This document shows, piece after piece, positions 10,600-21,423 of a stretch of 64,000 bases of DNA (its first letter is position 1; the number at the start of each line of letters is the position of its first letter). Under the pieces are notes generated by a model that saw only the letters and a list, made by a program, of their open reading frames with translations, had not been told where the DNA came from and ran no database searches. Source of the stretch: Symbiodinium natans (taxonomy: Eukaryota; Sar; Dinophyceae; Suessiales; Symbiodiniaceae); contig CAJNDS010000513.1 in the NCBI GenBank assembly GCA_905221605.1, forward strand, positions 338,682 through 402,681. Direction: 5' to 3'. The translations under genes and the position numbers were made by a program.

Positions 10600-10770
10600 C
10601 CTAGACTCTTAAGAGTCTCGGCCCACTCAGCCTGGGGACGCTCTTCGCATGCCAGCAGCGTGGCAGGCGATGTGTCGACAAGGCGCAAAACAAGTTCTCC
10701 ACCTGAGATTGCGACAATGAAAACCAATAATCCAAGAAAGCCCGACTCGCCCAGCGTTACTTCGCAGGGT
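10600..10770 (-). CDS. Gene F, internal exon
   Basis: VTLGESGFLGLLVFIVAISG then GELVLRLVDTSPATLLACEE and RPQAEWAETLKSLG. The first half may be intronic; TCTCAG precedes the second half. Protein-like, unknown family. Confidence 0.45.
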
Positions 10771-11009
10771 ATGGGGTTGTCGTTCCATCTGCTCTTTATC
10801 GTCATTTGTCTGATCGAGCGACACACACCCGCACGCCATACAACTCCCCATCTCTCGTCGATTTACCAGGGCTATGACCTCGGGATGATGCCTTCGGGTT
10901 GGGACGATGCCTTGCGTTGTTGGGACAAGAGCCCGAGGCCAGGGCCAGGCGGCAAATCACCGGTCAATGTCAGGGTCACATCCTCTGCAATCAATATTCT
11001 GGGCAAACG

Positions 11010-11169
11010 ATTTGGAGGCTTGCATTCTGGCCAAGTATGGATTCTTGGCAAAATAGGCCCTCACGATAAACGCAGCAGCCATAAAGGCACTGCTGCTTGT
11101 GGCGACCAGGAGGCCGAGAGGGGCTGTCAAGCTGGGCCTCGGGGCAAGGCATTGTGGATTTGGTGCCAA
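11010..11169 (-). CDS. Gene F, internal exon
   Basis: PSLTAPLGLLVATSSSAFMA then AAFIVRAYFAKNPYLARMQA: hydrophobic, protein-like frame. Function unknown. Confidence 0.4.
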
Positions 11170-11639
11170 TGCGATTGGAGAGCTGAATCATCCATGTTTC
11201 TCCCTGCTTCCTCAGTATCGGACTGCGTGTCAGTGACCTGCACGTCGCAGTCTGCCAGCCTTTACACATGTTGATGGCAGCGGCTGCCCCCATGACATAG
11301 CATCTGAACTTTTGACACCAGATCCTGCAAGTGCTTCTGGCCCCAAGCCCCGCAACAACTTCGGCAGGCAAGTCTGCAGCAAGTCCCCAACCCATCTGTC
11401 AGCGCAATCAGCCACTCACCGCCAGTGCCAGTAGCAGGGGCAGGCAGTGACCTCGTACCGGAAGCGCGGTATTTGCAGCTATGTCAAGACCCTGATGCCG
11501 GCCTGTTCTAGTGGAGTGTCTGAGCGGCCCACAGCGACACGATCACAGGCAGGGCGGCGACAGGAGATGCCTCAAGTAGCCAAATGCATGGACAACGTGT
11601 TCAGGCTTGACTATTGTGCCATTGCTACTGGATTGATGC

Positions 11640-11795
11640 TGAATGGTCCTCTTCGGAACGGATCAGCTACACGTAGACGAAGTTGGATCATGCAGAGCTG
11701 TTGACCCCAGCATCCTTCTCGCATAAAGCCAGCAGCCAGTGCAAGCCGGCATCCCCAACCGAACCTCAACGTCCTCTCTTCTCGGTTTGTAGGAA
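11640..11795 (-). CDS. Gene F, internal exon
   Basis: RFGWGCRLALAAGFMREGCW then GQQLCMIQLRLRVADPFRRG and PFSINPVAMAQ. Alternating hydrophobic residues suggest beta structure. Confidence 0.45.
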
Positions 11796-12169
11796 ACTTG
11801 GGGTGTTCCATCGTGGCATGAGGCACCGCATGAACTGAACACTGTTGCGTGCTCGTCTGCAAAAAAGTCTGACCGCAGTCAGGCCCCAGCCACTGTGAAC
11901 TCCACGGCATTGCTGTGGCCTGAGAACTTTAAGAGACTGAGGCGAAGAAGGCTGGCCCGAGTACCACTGTAAGACTCTCCGGCACATGGAAGGCAGCACT
12001 ATGAAGCATTCTGCAGAATGTGACCACCATCACTACGACTGCGACTATGACTATGACTATTTTCACAAGCTCTCTGCAACAAGTCCAATTCACGGACCCA
12101 AAGCCCATGGCCACAAGTCTGCAGCAAAGAACTGCTGTGCTTTAGACGTCAGACTGGACCGATAACTCT

Positions 12170-12295
12170 ACATAATTCCCCCAAGGTCTGCAAAAAGGTC
12201 CGGCCTCCCAGGCCCAGCTGCCGGAAGCGGCACGCAGCATCCCAGGATGCATTTACAGCGGGAACTGTGGGGTCCTCTCGGCAGTCTAACAGAGC
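12170..12295 (-). CDS. Gene F, internal exon
   Basis: After CTCTGTTAG the frame reads DCREDPTVPAVNASWDAACR then FRQLGLGGRTFLQTLGELC. Contains an N-x-S site. Moderately supported. Confidence 0.4.
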
Positions 12296-12621
12296 GGCGA
12301 GGCAGAGAACAATGCATGACGCCGGAAGGTGAAGGAGTCCAAACACGAAACCTTTGCGGAAGGCCTCCGCAGTTAGTTCTGGGCAGGTGCTTCCATCGGG
12401 AAGATGAAAATCGTGGTGAATGGCCTTGATTAGTCAGCGCAATGGCGCACGACGCTCTTCCAAGTGGGAAGCGCCTTCATGACTCTGACAGTGCGACTCC
12501 CAGTACTTGCACGCACTTGCTCTTAGAGAAGGACATGGAGAGGCAGCAACCACAGCACGTCCCCGGCAGCAGCTGACCTTTTAACAACACCGGCGGTGAG
12601 CGTGTCTGATGCATGGCAGAG

Positions 12622-12650
12622 GGCCCTAAACCCTATAAACCCTAAACCCT
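12622..12650 (+). repeat. Short interstitial CCCTAAA telomere-type repeat
   Basis: CCCTAAA-CCCTATAAA-CCCTAAACCCT, about four units with one variant, directly next to the exon at 12666-12735. Confidence 0.85.
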
Positions 12651-12665
12651 GATACAAGGCCCTCG

Positions 12666-12735
12666 GAACCTGGGACTCTGTCGCATGCCTCGCACCATAG
12701 CGACTTGGCCGGACTGAGTCCCTGACACGTCCAGC
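12666..12735 (-). CDS. Gene F, short exon
   Basis: After TTGCTGCAAG the frame reads AGRVRDSVRPSRYGARHATE then SQ before GTTCCG. Basic segment; unknown. Confidence 0.35.
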
Positions 12736-13021
12736 CTTGCAGCAACACAAGCAAAGAATGCAGGTGAAGTCCACTTGCCAAGAGCCATTTGCTGGAGTAT
12801 ACTGGAGCACAGCTCCAGTTTGCTTAGGTTTCCTTGTAGCATCTTCTAACACATGCTTCAGGGCTTTGATGTGTCTAGTGTGCATCATGGCCGTGACCAT
12901 ACCACTTTGGAACATAACAATCAAGCTTCAAGCTTGCAGCGAGAACATCGGGGCCTGAATTCCAACCGGAGACCTGGAGTGGTGGCCGCAAAAAGGAGCG
13001 AAGCCTAGGCATTGCCAGGCG

Positions 13022-13125
13022 CTAAGCACATGCAAGGAGCTCTGTGTGCAGGACATCTACTGCGCTGAAGATAACGAACTCAGGCCCCCTGCTGTCTGCG
13101 ACTAACCACACAAAAGCTGGATAAT
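13022..13125 (-). CDS. Gene F region, possible exon
   Basis: YPAFVWLVADSRGPEFVIFS then AVDVLHTELLACA and a stop at 13022. Protein-like; if real, the stop implies that splicing leaves the frame earlier. Confidence 0.35.
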
Positions 13126-13209
13126 CTACTTGTGTATGTATCTTGTTATTATTGCTGTTTCCTGGCTGATAACGAGACCCGCACCTGCAAAGCCCGACCT
13201 TAACTTGCA

Positions 13210-13385
13210 CGGAAGCGTTGTCTGAGCAGCACAGCCAACCGGAACATGTCTGATACCCTATTGCTGCGCATGTCAGATCCAGTCAAAGCTGAATCCGTGA
13301 AGTGGCAAGCCTGCACCTTGTTCGCTGCAAGTTGAAGCATTGAAGGGGACCGCAATCCTGCGAGTGCAGCGGTCGGCTGACACCA
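13210..13385 (-). CDS. Gene F, internal exon
   Basis: After GGTGTCAG the frame reads PTAALAGLRSPSMLQLAANK then VQACHFTDSALTGSDMRSNR. Coding-like; family unknown. Confidence 0.4.
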
Positions 13386-13659
13386 GACAATAGAAACACA
13401 AAGCAGCAAACCAGACCCAACAGCTTACAAATGCAAATGCCGACTGACACGTTCTACTGCAACATGCTTGCAGGATGCCACATCACGATAGACCTTTGCT
13501 GAGCTAGCGCAGCGTAGAAGAGCAAGAACTGTGCATTTTCTGATAATCTTGTTTTCTTCAGAAGCTGGTCATGGTTGAAGTCCAAGAGGTTGAAGAGTTG
13601 AACACGCGATGCTTGCGTCTTTGCATCACTTCCCTTGCTTCCCTCCTTCCTTCCTGCGA

Positions 13660-13708
13660 CTCTCTCTCTCTCTCTCGCTCTGTGTCTCCCTCTCTCCCCC
13701 CCTTTCTC
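13660..13708. repeat. (CT)n microsatellite
   Basis: TCTC-rich low-complexity tract. Confidence 0.85.
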
Positions 13709-13799
13709 TTTTGCAGACAGGTCTCACTTCTTGGGTGTAGAAAGCTTCTGGCCTGCAGATGCAGCCAGACTCTCTGGTCAGGGACACTGTGATGGCAAC

Positions 13800-13960
13800 T
13801 CAAGCGTCGGCACTTTGGCATCGGGGATGTGTGAGGAAGAAAGCTGCCAACAACATGGATGTCATCACCTTGGCACATCTTTGCACCACGCGCATGCGCT
13901 GGACATGTGTCATCCGAAGCCGCCCTGCTGGCCGCCGTGCAGCAACACCATCAACATGCA
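13800..13960 (-). CDS. Gene F region, exon
   Basis: VDGVAARRPAGRLRMTHVQR then MRVVQRCAKVMTSMLLAAFF. Basic, then hydrophobic; open to a TGA just below. Weak to moderate. Confidence 0.35.
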
Positions 13961-14261
13961 AACAAACAAAGAAGCATAAACATACAGACTGGAAGCAATA
14001 ATAACCAAAAAATGCTGTACTAATTGCCAGTGTGGTCGTACTAGTCACATGTACAGTATAGTTCACAGAATAGTTGTAGTAGACATGGTAGCCGCCGCCG
14101 TCGCCACCGCCGCCGTCGTAATAGTAGTAGCAGTAGTAATTAGTAGCCAAGGGGGCTTCCCGGTGCCTGGTTAAGCCCCACTAGAAGAGCGGTTTTCCAC
14201 GTAATTAGTCTGTGTAGTATGGCAGGTAATCACTGCGAGGTTCGGCCTGTGCTTCAACAGG

Positions 14262-14470
14262 GCACTCCTTGTGTCAGGTATGGAAATGTAGCAGCGTAGA
14301 ACAGGCTTGGGCTGGCCTGATGGCCAGCGCATATTCGACGACGAGCTGCGCTTCCGGCATAAGCAGCTCCATGCCGACATTGAACTTGGCAAAGCGCTGG
14401 GAAAGTGTACATCGAGAAAGGCGCATGTTGAGGTTCCATGGGTTGATCACAAATCTGGAAGCTTAGCAAT
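14262..14470 (-). CDS. Gene F, internal exon (lipid-transfer-like pattern, tentative)
   Basis: FVINPWNLNMRLSRCTLSQR then FAKFNVGMELLMPEAQLVVE and YALAIRPAQACSTLLHFHT. The mix of 'I-x-P-W' start and alternating hydrophobics recalls chorein/VPS13-type proteins, but nothing diagnostic is present, so I only note the resemblance. Frame and composition strongly look coding. Confidence 0.5.
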
Positions 14471-14806
14471 GGTTTCAACATGGCCTGGCAGTCTGCAGCT
14501 GTGAAACCTGATCTCTTTGCAGTACTGCAACCAGCCGAAACCCACTACCACCATGATCGCATAAGCATTTGAACCAAGTTGGGCACAGCGTAACTCATCG
14601 TAACTCGCCACATCAATGAACGGTGAGCGTCATTGAGCTTCGAAACCATCTTGATCCACCAGGCCTCCAAAAACCTTGCAACTTCAACCCCGCAACTCTT
14701 CAGAATGCCAGCTTGGGCCAAAGCGTCGTTGTGAAGCTGCAGCCCTGCAAAGTGAGAACCCGCAGAAATTTCTCATCACAAGGGGTCTCCGCTCTGTTTC
14801 AAACTT

Positions 14807-14952
14807 CTACCGAACGAACGTCCGCGCACCCCATGAAGTGCTTCCCCTGAAACAAGCACACACCCACAGAGCAATTGTAGATCGAGAATCGGGCGGCCTG
14901 GCCTTGGGAATCCTTTGGGATCGTGAATGCAAGCGATACTTGGGTGCCCGGC
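14807..14952 (-). CDS. Gene F, internal exon
   Basis: VSLAFTIPKDSQGQAARFSI then YNCSVGVCLFQ: beta-strand-like, good codon use. It overlaps the downstream part of the next frame at 14935-15110; one of the two ends earlier than drawn. Confidence 0.45.
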
Positions 14953-15110
14953 GCAGCAGAAGGGTGACTTCGGCACCTTTGGCCAAGGATGCACCCAAGA
15001 GCAGCTCCCACCTCAGTGCGCGATGCTGCTCTAGAGACTCCAGTGTGGCTCGAGCATCTATATATACTTCTTCAGAAATCCTGCCCGCAACAAGCCGCTC
15101 GGCCTGCGCC
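14935..15110 (-). CDS. Gene F, internal exon
   Basis: After GTTGGCGCAG the frame reads AERLVAGRISEEVYIDARAT then LESLEQHRALRWELLLGASL. Helical and coding-like. Confidence 0.5.
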
Positions 15111-15204
15111 AACATAGGTCAGGAGCCCAGGATCTCGATGCATGTTCGAACCCGAGCTCCCTGCACCGTCAACGCGCCGAGGCCCACGGGGCTTGAAACA
15201 GTTG

Positions 15205-15400
15205 CAACCTCTCAGGATGCTCTGACTGCAGGATACTGCAGGGCACAGGGGGCAAATCTGTCATGCCAATGTGGGAAGTTGAAGCTGAGGCCTTGACCTC
15301 CAAGACCTGAGGTAGGCCTGTGGCCGATAGCAGCTCCACCGTGCTTACGTTGAAGCCCTGGCAGAGAGACTGGGCGCAATCCCAGCAATGTGAGAAAGAT
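15205..15400 (-). CDS. Gene F, internal exon
   Basis: CQGFNVSTVELLSATGLPQV then LEVKASASTSHIGMTDLPPV. Protein-like, beta-rich. Confidence 0.45.
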
Positions 15401-15509
15401 TGAACTGGGCTCAGGGGCAAAGATCAAGGTTCAGAGGTGAATGAGCAATGATCACGCCTGCAGCAGCAACCGAGATCGGAGCGCTGTCGGCCTAAGGATC
15501 CATGATCCG

Positions 15510-15677
15510 ACATGCCAAGCACGGCTCTGTGAACATATCCTGGGCTATAGACAGCGTGTTTTCAGGGGCATCAAGAGACTCAGAGCCCTGCGGGGCCGCA
15601 GTCTGCGGGGTGAAGCGGACAACGAAAGGCACCTGGCCTTGCAAAGACCATGGCCTGGACAAGAACTTCTCTTTCAA
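15510..15677 (-). CDS. Gene F, internal exon
   Basis: Starts in phase after TCTGTGCAG and reads LKEKFLSRPWSLQGQVPFVV then RFTPQTAAPQGSESLDAPEN. Clear acceptor and protein-like sequence; family unknown. Confidence 0.5.
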
Positions 15678-15869
15678 CTGCACAGATCGCGTGACATGGT
15701 GTGTTGCAAAGAGTTCTTCAAGACTCCAACTGCACAGATTGTGCTGACTGCATCAACACCGCTGCACTTAAGCCGACTTGAGCTTACGTAAGAACCTCTT
15801 GCAAGCAGAGACGATGTTTGAGCACATCTCTGGAGGGAATGGAGGGCCGTCGCTTAGTTTGTGGGTATT

Positions 15870-15990
15870 ACGAAACCGTCGTTTCTGCATGTCCAAACGC
15901 GCTCCGAGAAACAAAACTCGGGCGCCGGCTGTATCACCGGGGACAAGTATACACCAGGAGCCAGCAGGGGCAGTACCTCAAATATTCAAG
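15870..15990 (-). CDS. Gene F, internal exon
   Basis: VLPLLAPGVYLSPVIQPAPE then FCFSERVWTCRNDGFVIPTN. It has no ATG, hence not visible to ATG-based scans. A plus-strand open frame over the same bases is judged a shadow. Confidence 0.45.
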
Positions 15991-16399
15991 CGGCCGAGAT
16001 TTAAACCTTCTGAACTCCGAATGCTCCATATTCACAGAAGGAAAACTCCTGAATGCGCAAGTGCCAGATCTGCACAGAAGCGCGTGAAGCATTCTGCTGT
16101 TTGCTAAGGTCTGCAGTTGCTTCCAGCATTGGTTTGATGACGCAGCTATGTGTGTGGAAATGTGTACACTTGCTGGGGGGCAGAGGTGAGCGGCTTTGTG
16201 CACCAGCTACTGTGACTTGTCAAAAATCACGTGCGCATTGAAGTTGTGCAAACAGTCACTAATTAACACAAAGACAGCGTGACGTGCTGTTGCACCTGGT
16301 GCTCTAGAGGGTGAGTGCCGGGCCAGTGCAGTAGCGAGGAGCAGGCGAGGGGGACGGCGCATGCGCCGTCTCTTCACCTTATCACAGCCATTTCTTGAA

Positions 16400-16735
16400 C
16401 ATCACGAGCATGAAAAGACAAGCAAGCACCAGGCATCAGACATGAATTCAGCAGTGACTGGGGCAGCCACGGTCCGCTTTCTGCTAGCCCGCCATCCGTC
16501 ATTGCATGGGGCGGCATGTAAGCTTTGTCACAAGTCACAAGCTTGCCGTGACAATCGCATAGCGCTTCTGTCAGGGACTGCCACTTGAACAGCCGCTCGG
16601 TAAGTCCAGAAAGTCGACAGTCAGTGCAGAAACTTTCCGTCATCTGATGGGATCTAGCTTGATTTTGACAAGTTTGGCGCCGCGCAACTTCACACAAAGA
16701 CGCAGACAACCACTTGGACAGAAAGACCAGCCCGA
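16400..16735 (-). CDS. Gene F region, possible exon(s)
   Basis: A Cys-rich frame: CEVARRQTCQNQARSHQMTE, SFCTDCRLSGLTERLFKWQS and beyond. Could be more than one exon. The interval 15995-16400 shows nothing convincing. Confidence 0.3.
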
Positions 16736-16909
16736 ACAAGTGAAGAACAGTGCACTTTCCCCCAAGCTTGCCTAGTCGAGTACCGCTTCACGTGGAGACT
16801 CGTAGCCCAGTGGTTTGGTGCTTGGAGACACGAATGACTCGGAGTGACTAATTGTCGTGTGTTGTAAAAGCCTTACGATGGAACCAGAATGGAAGCGCCC
16901 AAGAGAAGC

Positions 16910-17040
16910 CAAACCATGTGGTGGACTGAGAGGTGGCAGGACGTGGCAGGACCTCCTCTCCATTGGCAACTTCGATCTTCACCTCCAGGAACTGAGCGTT
17001 CAAGTTGACTCCCCACATGCGCAGTGTTTTGCGAGCAGAC
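16910..17040 (-). CDS. Gene F, internal exon
   Basis: KTLRMWGVNLNAQFLEVKIE then VANGEEVLPRPATSQSTTWF: alternating beta-strand pattern. Good coding character. Confidence 0.5.
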
Positions 17041-17189
17041 CACTTTGTATCGCTAGGTGCCATACAACACATTCGCCTTGCAACGGCTCTGTGCTTGACC
17101 TTCAAGCCTAGAAGTTGTTGACTTCCAATTGTCTAGCAGCGAGACAGGCTCGGAAACACAACAGCACCAGCCGCCCACCTGGGGCAAAT

Positions 17190-17330
17190 AGACTTGGCAT
17201 TGGCGGAGAACCCATAAACACGAGACACAAGGTGAAGTGGACCTCGTGGACAAAAGAGAAAACTGGGGATTGGTAGCAAAAAGCAACTTCCGCAGGCTGA
17301 CGTCTCTGAGAACCCAGGGGAAATAGTTAC
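17190..17330 (-). CDS. Gene F, internal exon
   Basis: After TGTTCGCAG one frame reads NYFPWVLRDVSLRKLLFATN then PQFSLLSTRSTSPCVSCLWV and ends before GTGGGC. A second frame is open too. Confidence 0.35.
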
Positions 17331-17639
17331 TGCGAACAATGCTGCCTGAAGTCCTGAGTCCTTAGGTCAAAAGACTCATCGGAAGTGTTTCACCCTTTCG
17401 CAAAGAACTCCCCTATGAAGACAGCTGTCTGGCTAAAAGAGGAGCCAGCGACGTGTGTCATAAGAATATTGTCGGGCGTCAGCCTTTTACATCAGATGCC
17501 AAGCGTTGCAATCCGAGATGCATAAGCTGAGGTAACATTTGTGCAAACAGTGAGGTCTGTTGCAACATGCGCTCCAACATTTATAACTGTTGTTCTCGGC
17601 GGCATCGTCTCAAGTCAGCTCGCTTTTGCGAGATGGTGC

Positions 17640-17815
17640 GCGTTTGCGCTTCCGAAAACATAAGATAAGCAGCAGAATGCTACAAAAATGCCTGGACCTC
17701 CGAAGTCTGCATCGCAGTTTGCTGGATTCCTCAGGCCTGGCGCCTTTCTGATGACCATCCTGCCGAGAACCTTTTCACGGCAAGATGTGCACCAAAGGAC
17801 CAACTTCGTGTAAGC
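17640..17815 (-). CDS. Gene F, most upstream recognisable exon
   Basis: YTKLVLWCTSCREKVLGRMV then IRKAPGLRNPANCDADFGGP. Protein-like, Cys-containing. 17860-18270 holds nothing convincing, and gene F may start in that interval. Confidence 0.4.
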
Positions 17816-18274
17816 CGAGTACGTGTAAAGAACGTGAACCGGAGTACTTGTCACAAACCTTCAGGCAGACCTATTGGTCTGATCATACTAAGTTGTAACA
17901 TTGAGTGCAAAAAATGATTCTTCCGGTTTGGGACACTGGTCCCAAAAACTGATAGGGAGTATTGGAATTTAGGCGTATCGCCACGAAGCTGGTCTAGATA
18001 AAAGAGTTAAGGTGCTGCCCTGCATCTGCTAAGCCGGCATGATGGGCAATTGCTAGCGGCTGCTAGTGCGAACTCACACATGTGTGCCATCTGGTTCGAC
18101 GGCTTGGCAGGGGCACATTGTCATGCGGACAGTGGGGTCTGTACAGTACCATAAAAACACCTACCATACAACAGGCAAGCAAACTAGGAACTGCCATACT
18201 ACGGAGGTGCGATGTGCGCATTCTTCCTGGTTGTCTGCCCACAGGCAAACACCTCGGAGCCTCATATAGATCTC

Positions 18275-18405
18275 ACCAGGTCACCGCGGTTTGGGCGGTG
18301 CTGACATTCGCAGGTTCGCTTCCGGCTCCTCTGTTGGACAGTGTTTCGAGATGTTCCGAACAGTGAGTATACTGTACACGTTCAACATACTCATATCCGC
18401 CGAGG
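18275..18405 (-). CDS. Gene E, possible 3' exon
   Basis: Two frames are open on the minus strand (for example GGYEYVERVQYTHCSEHLET). It lies downstream of the last LVIVD-like exon. Weak. Confidence 0.25.
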
Positions 18406-18436
18406 CCTTGGGCCATAGGTGTCCGGGTAGCACAAC

Positions 18437-18446
18437 CCCCCACCAC

Positions 18447-18493
<47 letters not shown>

Positions 18494-18520
18494 ACCCACC
18501 CCCCCCACCCCCCACCCCAC
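18437..18520. repeat. Poly-C tract with C/A flanks
   Basis: An unbroken C run at about 18449-18493 with CCCA-rich flanks; translated by chance as poly-Pro or poly-Gly. Confidence 0.95.
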
Positions 18521-18785
18521 CTGCCCCCAGCCCCCTGGTTTGGGTTGCCTTGTTACAGAGGCTCAGGCCGAGGAGACGGGTCGCTTAGCGTTAATCTTAG
18601 GGTGTCCATGCCGCACACAAACATGCACTTTACACGGGACTCATGTCATACTATGGCCGGAGAGTGACCGGGCAGCTGCTTCGACTCCAACGGGCTCTCT
18701 GTGTCGCAGTAATAGGGCAGCTGCCAAGCCTGAGCACCAACATTCAAGTTTGAGTCCAAAAGCGCTTGGCCGCCTCTCTTTGTGC

Positions 18786-18893
18786 TATAGCTGCTGCGCC
18801 CATGCCGTGCCCAGGAGCGACCATGGCATCGTTCGTGGGGCTGACGAAAACACCAAACTTCCCGGAAATGGCTACCTGCAGCTATGGCATAAT
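18786..18893 (-). CDS. Gene E, beta-propeller repeat exon
   Basis: After AGCTGCAG the frame reads VAISGKFGVFVSPTNDAMVA then PGHGMGAAAIAQ. The 'A-I-S-G-x-F-x-V-F-V-S' core matches the blade pattern of the other gene E exons (compare ARAIAVQGGYAFVAG at about 22210-22245). Confidence 0.5.
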
Positions 18894-18969
18894 TGCTTGT
18901 CTCGTGGGCAGGGCCATCTTTCTGTCCTCTGGTACGTCATCTAGGCCAAACTTCTCACACTGGGCCTAG

Positions 18970-20180
18970 GTGTTGCGGGCCTCGGCCCCGGTTTTACTGT
19001 GGCATGGACCTACGGCATGCTTATGTGCTGATTCTGATGCCTGCGACACCCATAAATATCCTCAACGCAAAGCCCAGCGACAGTCTCGATGCCATTGAGG
19101 AGGGAGTGGTCCTGATGCTCGGAGTCTCTGCAAGCTCGAAACACTGAAGATCCTCTTTTGGCGCATTGTTCCTCTCTTCTTGTGGAAACGAGAGCAGCCG
19201 GTGGATTGCTCGGCAACACATTTCTTCCACTTCTGGATTTATCCGAGTCGGGTGGCTCGCCGTAGTAGTCTGTCTTGTAGGCGAGAAGGGAAAATGTGGA
19301 TGTCACTTTCTGACATGTCACTTTGTGCATCACTGTGGATCGCGGCTGCCAGCTTTCGAATGAGTATGTTCGAAGTGCAGCTTAGCTGGCGTGTGACATA
19401 GTGGCACTGTGGGTAGCAAACTCTTCAGGAGTGAATGCTTCGTGTCTAGTGGTGATATCAGGTTCGTTTTGAGTTTGTCTGTTCGGAGCCATTCGGCTGC
19501 CATCGTTCGGTTCCTGCAGGGTGCCCGGCATACAGTCAGTAGTGTGCACTACTACATGCATCGGCAGTCGCTCTGTTGTGTGATCGCGCCGATCTTTGAA
19601 CAGATATCCTGCAACCGGCATTGCCTGCCAGCATAGCCCGGGCAGCGTCCCGGTTGAGCCCATTGTGGTGCGGCCCTGCGTTGGTTTATGCAGTTTGTGG
19701 TGTCCCTGTGAGATGCCTGTCTTCTTCTTATTACATACACCTCCCTCTCATCCCAGGGAACGACTCATGTCTTTCTGTCTCACGGATTGGGTCGGGACAA
19801 ATACCTTGCCCTAGATCTTCAACCCTATCCCTGCCTGGATTGCGTGCCCCGGTGTCCGTTCCGCGGGAAGATGGCTGGAAAAGGAATGGGTTCACCGTGT
19901 CAGTGTCTACCCCCCGATTGCCGTAATTCGTTTTCGACTAGTTGCTTCAACTTCATGAGCAAAACTGTGTGCAGCTACTGCGCTCAGGATGTCCTGCCTG
20001 GGCACGCCTGCGCACTTTTCACCGGAACCGCAACAGAAAAACATGCACTCGAAAAACAAGTGAGAGTTTAGTTTGCAACATTTCTAGGTGCTGTTTTCAG
20101 AAGCCAGGAGAGAAATTGCCACTGCCGCTCTGTCACACAACTCCAAACCAGCCCCGAGCAAACTTCGTAGAACCGAGGTC
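18970..20180. other. Mostly intron-like; no secure exon
   Basis: A minus-strand frame at 19020-19130 (DHSLLNGIETVAGLCVEDIY) is possible but not supported by repeat pattern or phase. Plus-strand open frames at 19409-20190 look like chance. Confidence 0.4.
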
Positions 20181-20186
20181 AGGACT

Positions 20187-20267
20187 CTGAGAGTTCCCAC
20201 GTACACTGGTTTTCGCGGGTTGCGAATGTCAAGTACCGTCAGCGCATCGTGATAGGCACTCGCCACA
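20187..20267 (-). CDS. Gene E, LVIVD-type repeat exon
   Basis: GRFAYVASAYHDALTVLDIR then NPRKPVYVGTL. This is a full blade unit: hydrophobic strand 'F-A-Y-V-A', then 'L-T-V-L-D-I-R-N-P', the hallmark of LVIVD repeats, which build beta-propellers in secreted or surface proteins. Confidence 0.75.
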
Positions 20268-20397
20268 TACGCAAAGCGACCTTGACTCACTTGACCATAT
20301 CATGTGAGGGATATTGAGGGATGCATGATACCTCCCCCAGCTGCACAGGGTCAGCATGATGATGTCCGTCCACCACACTTAGACAGGGTGCAGTCAA

Positions 20398-20488
20398 CAG
20401 CGACATGGCTTGCCATGTCAGCAGTGGCACGCTCCACCACCGCAACTAGAAGCGGGTTACGCTTGTCGGAGATGTCAATGACCTTGGC
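20398..20488 (-). CDS. Gene E, LVIVD-type repeat exon
   Basis: After TTGGCCAAG the frame reads VIDISDKRNPLLVAVVERAT then ADMASHVAVDCTL. 'V-I-D-I-S-D-x-x-N-P' is the repeat core. Confidence 0.65.
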
Positions 20489-20554
20489 CAAGCAGTCGCG
20501 TGAAAGGCAAAGATGTCTGGTTCATGCCCGCATCTCCAAAAAGTGACAGTCGTC

Positions 20555-20650
20555 TGCGTTATGTAGTTCGCCTCGGCTTCTGGCCGACAGGCATCTAGAA
20601 CAAGCAGACCAGCATCTGGACCCTTTCCCTCCTTCCCAACCCTTGCCATC
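20555..20650 (-). CDS. Gene E, repeat exon
   Basis: GPDAGLLVLDACRPEAEANY then ITQTTV; 'A-G-L-L-V-L-D-A' fits the strand before the D-x-x-x-P turn. The flanking poly-C at 20720-20729 is intronic. Confidence 0.5.
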
Positions 20651-21222
20651 ACTACACCCCCCTCCCCTCCAGTCGCCCGCTCCCAAAGAGCACGAAACAG
20701 TGCCAAAACCTTCTGGGACCCCCCCCCCCTTGCAAAAACCCTCCCTCCTACCTCTTGAACTCATGACGTGTGTGGTGGCCATGTGACAGAGGACTTGGGC
20801 CCTTGGGTTTCCTTCGTCGGCGATGCGCACACCCCACGTTGGGCCAGCCGGGCCAGCCCGGCGCCGAGGCGGCGCGCGCAAGCGTTTACAATTACAGACA
20901 ACTGGTGTAACAACAACCAAGAGCAACAAAAACCGAGAGAGCTGCCGAGAGTGTGTTGGGCGTGGCACTGGCAACCTCAGTGTATTGTGTTGCATGCGGC
21001 TTGATTGTATTGGACCGTTTCTGGAGGATTTGCAGTTGTCTGCAAGACTTTCAATGCAAATGCAGATAGGATGCGTAAGCATATTTGCCTTGCACCACAA
21101 CGCACCGTGCTTCTCGCAGGCTTGGTGCATCGCCGAGAACACCTTAATTTCCGCTCAAACTCAAGCAATCTGAATTTCATAAAACTCAGCAACTGCAGCA
21201 GCTTTGCCGCACCCATTTTGAC

Positions 21223-21314
21223 CTGGAGGCTGTACTTCTCCGGGAGTGATGGGTTCGAGACGTCAACGATCACCAGGGCATGGCCCGAGGAGCTCGTCAC
21301 AAAGACGAAGTTGT
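21223..21314 (-). CDS. Gene E, LVIVD-type repeat exon
   Basis: DNFVFVTSSSGHALVIVDVS then NPSLPEKYSLQ, ending before GTCAAA. This is the clearest blade: 'A-L-V-I-V-D-V-S-N-P' almost spells the family name. No ATG at its start; TGGTGCTGAG is the probable acceptor. Confidence 0.8.
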
Positions 21315-21368
21315 CTCAGCACCACGCTGCCACATCTACTGTGCCGTCAGTCTGCTCCTTTCCGCTCT

Positions 21369-21375
21369 CTTCATC

Positions 21376-21411
<36 letters not shown>

Positions 21412-21423
21412 CCTCTCTCTCTG
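21369..21423. repeat. (CT)n microsatellite
   Basis: CT dinucleotide run within an intron of gene E. A poly-T tract follows at 21740-21768 in the next intron. Confidence 0.9.

Noticed and set aside
14676-15296. 206-codon plus-strand open frame
   Set aside because: Antisense of better minus-strand exons of gene F.
14262-15990. Firm VPS13/chorein call for gene F
   Set aside because: Only a general beta-strand pattern; gene F also seems to end in a membrane segment, which VPS13 proteins lack.
15818-16087. Plus-strand frame with a plausible protein look
   Set aside because: The minus-strand exon at 15870-15990 fits neighbours and codon use; the plus frame has no splice partners.
20522-21142. 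206-codon minus-strand frame
   Set aside because: Only the part around 20555-20650 fits the LVIVD pattern, and in a different frame for the adjacent exon; the rest looks intronic (poly-G run).
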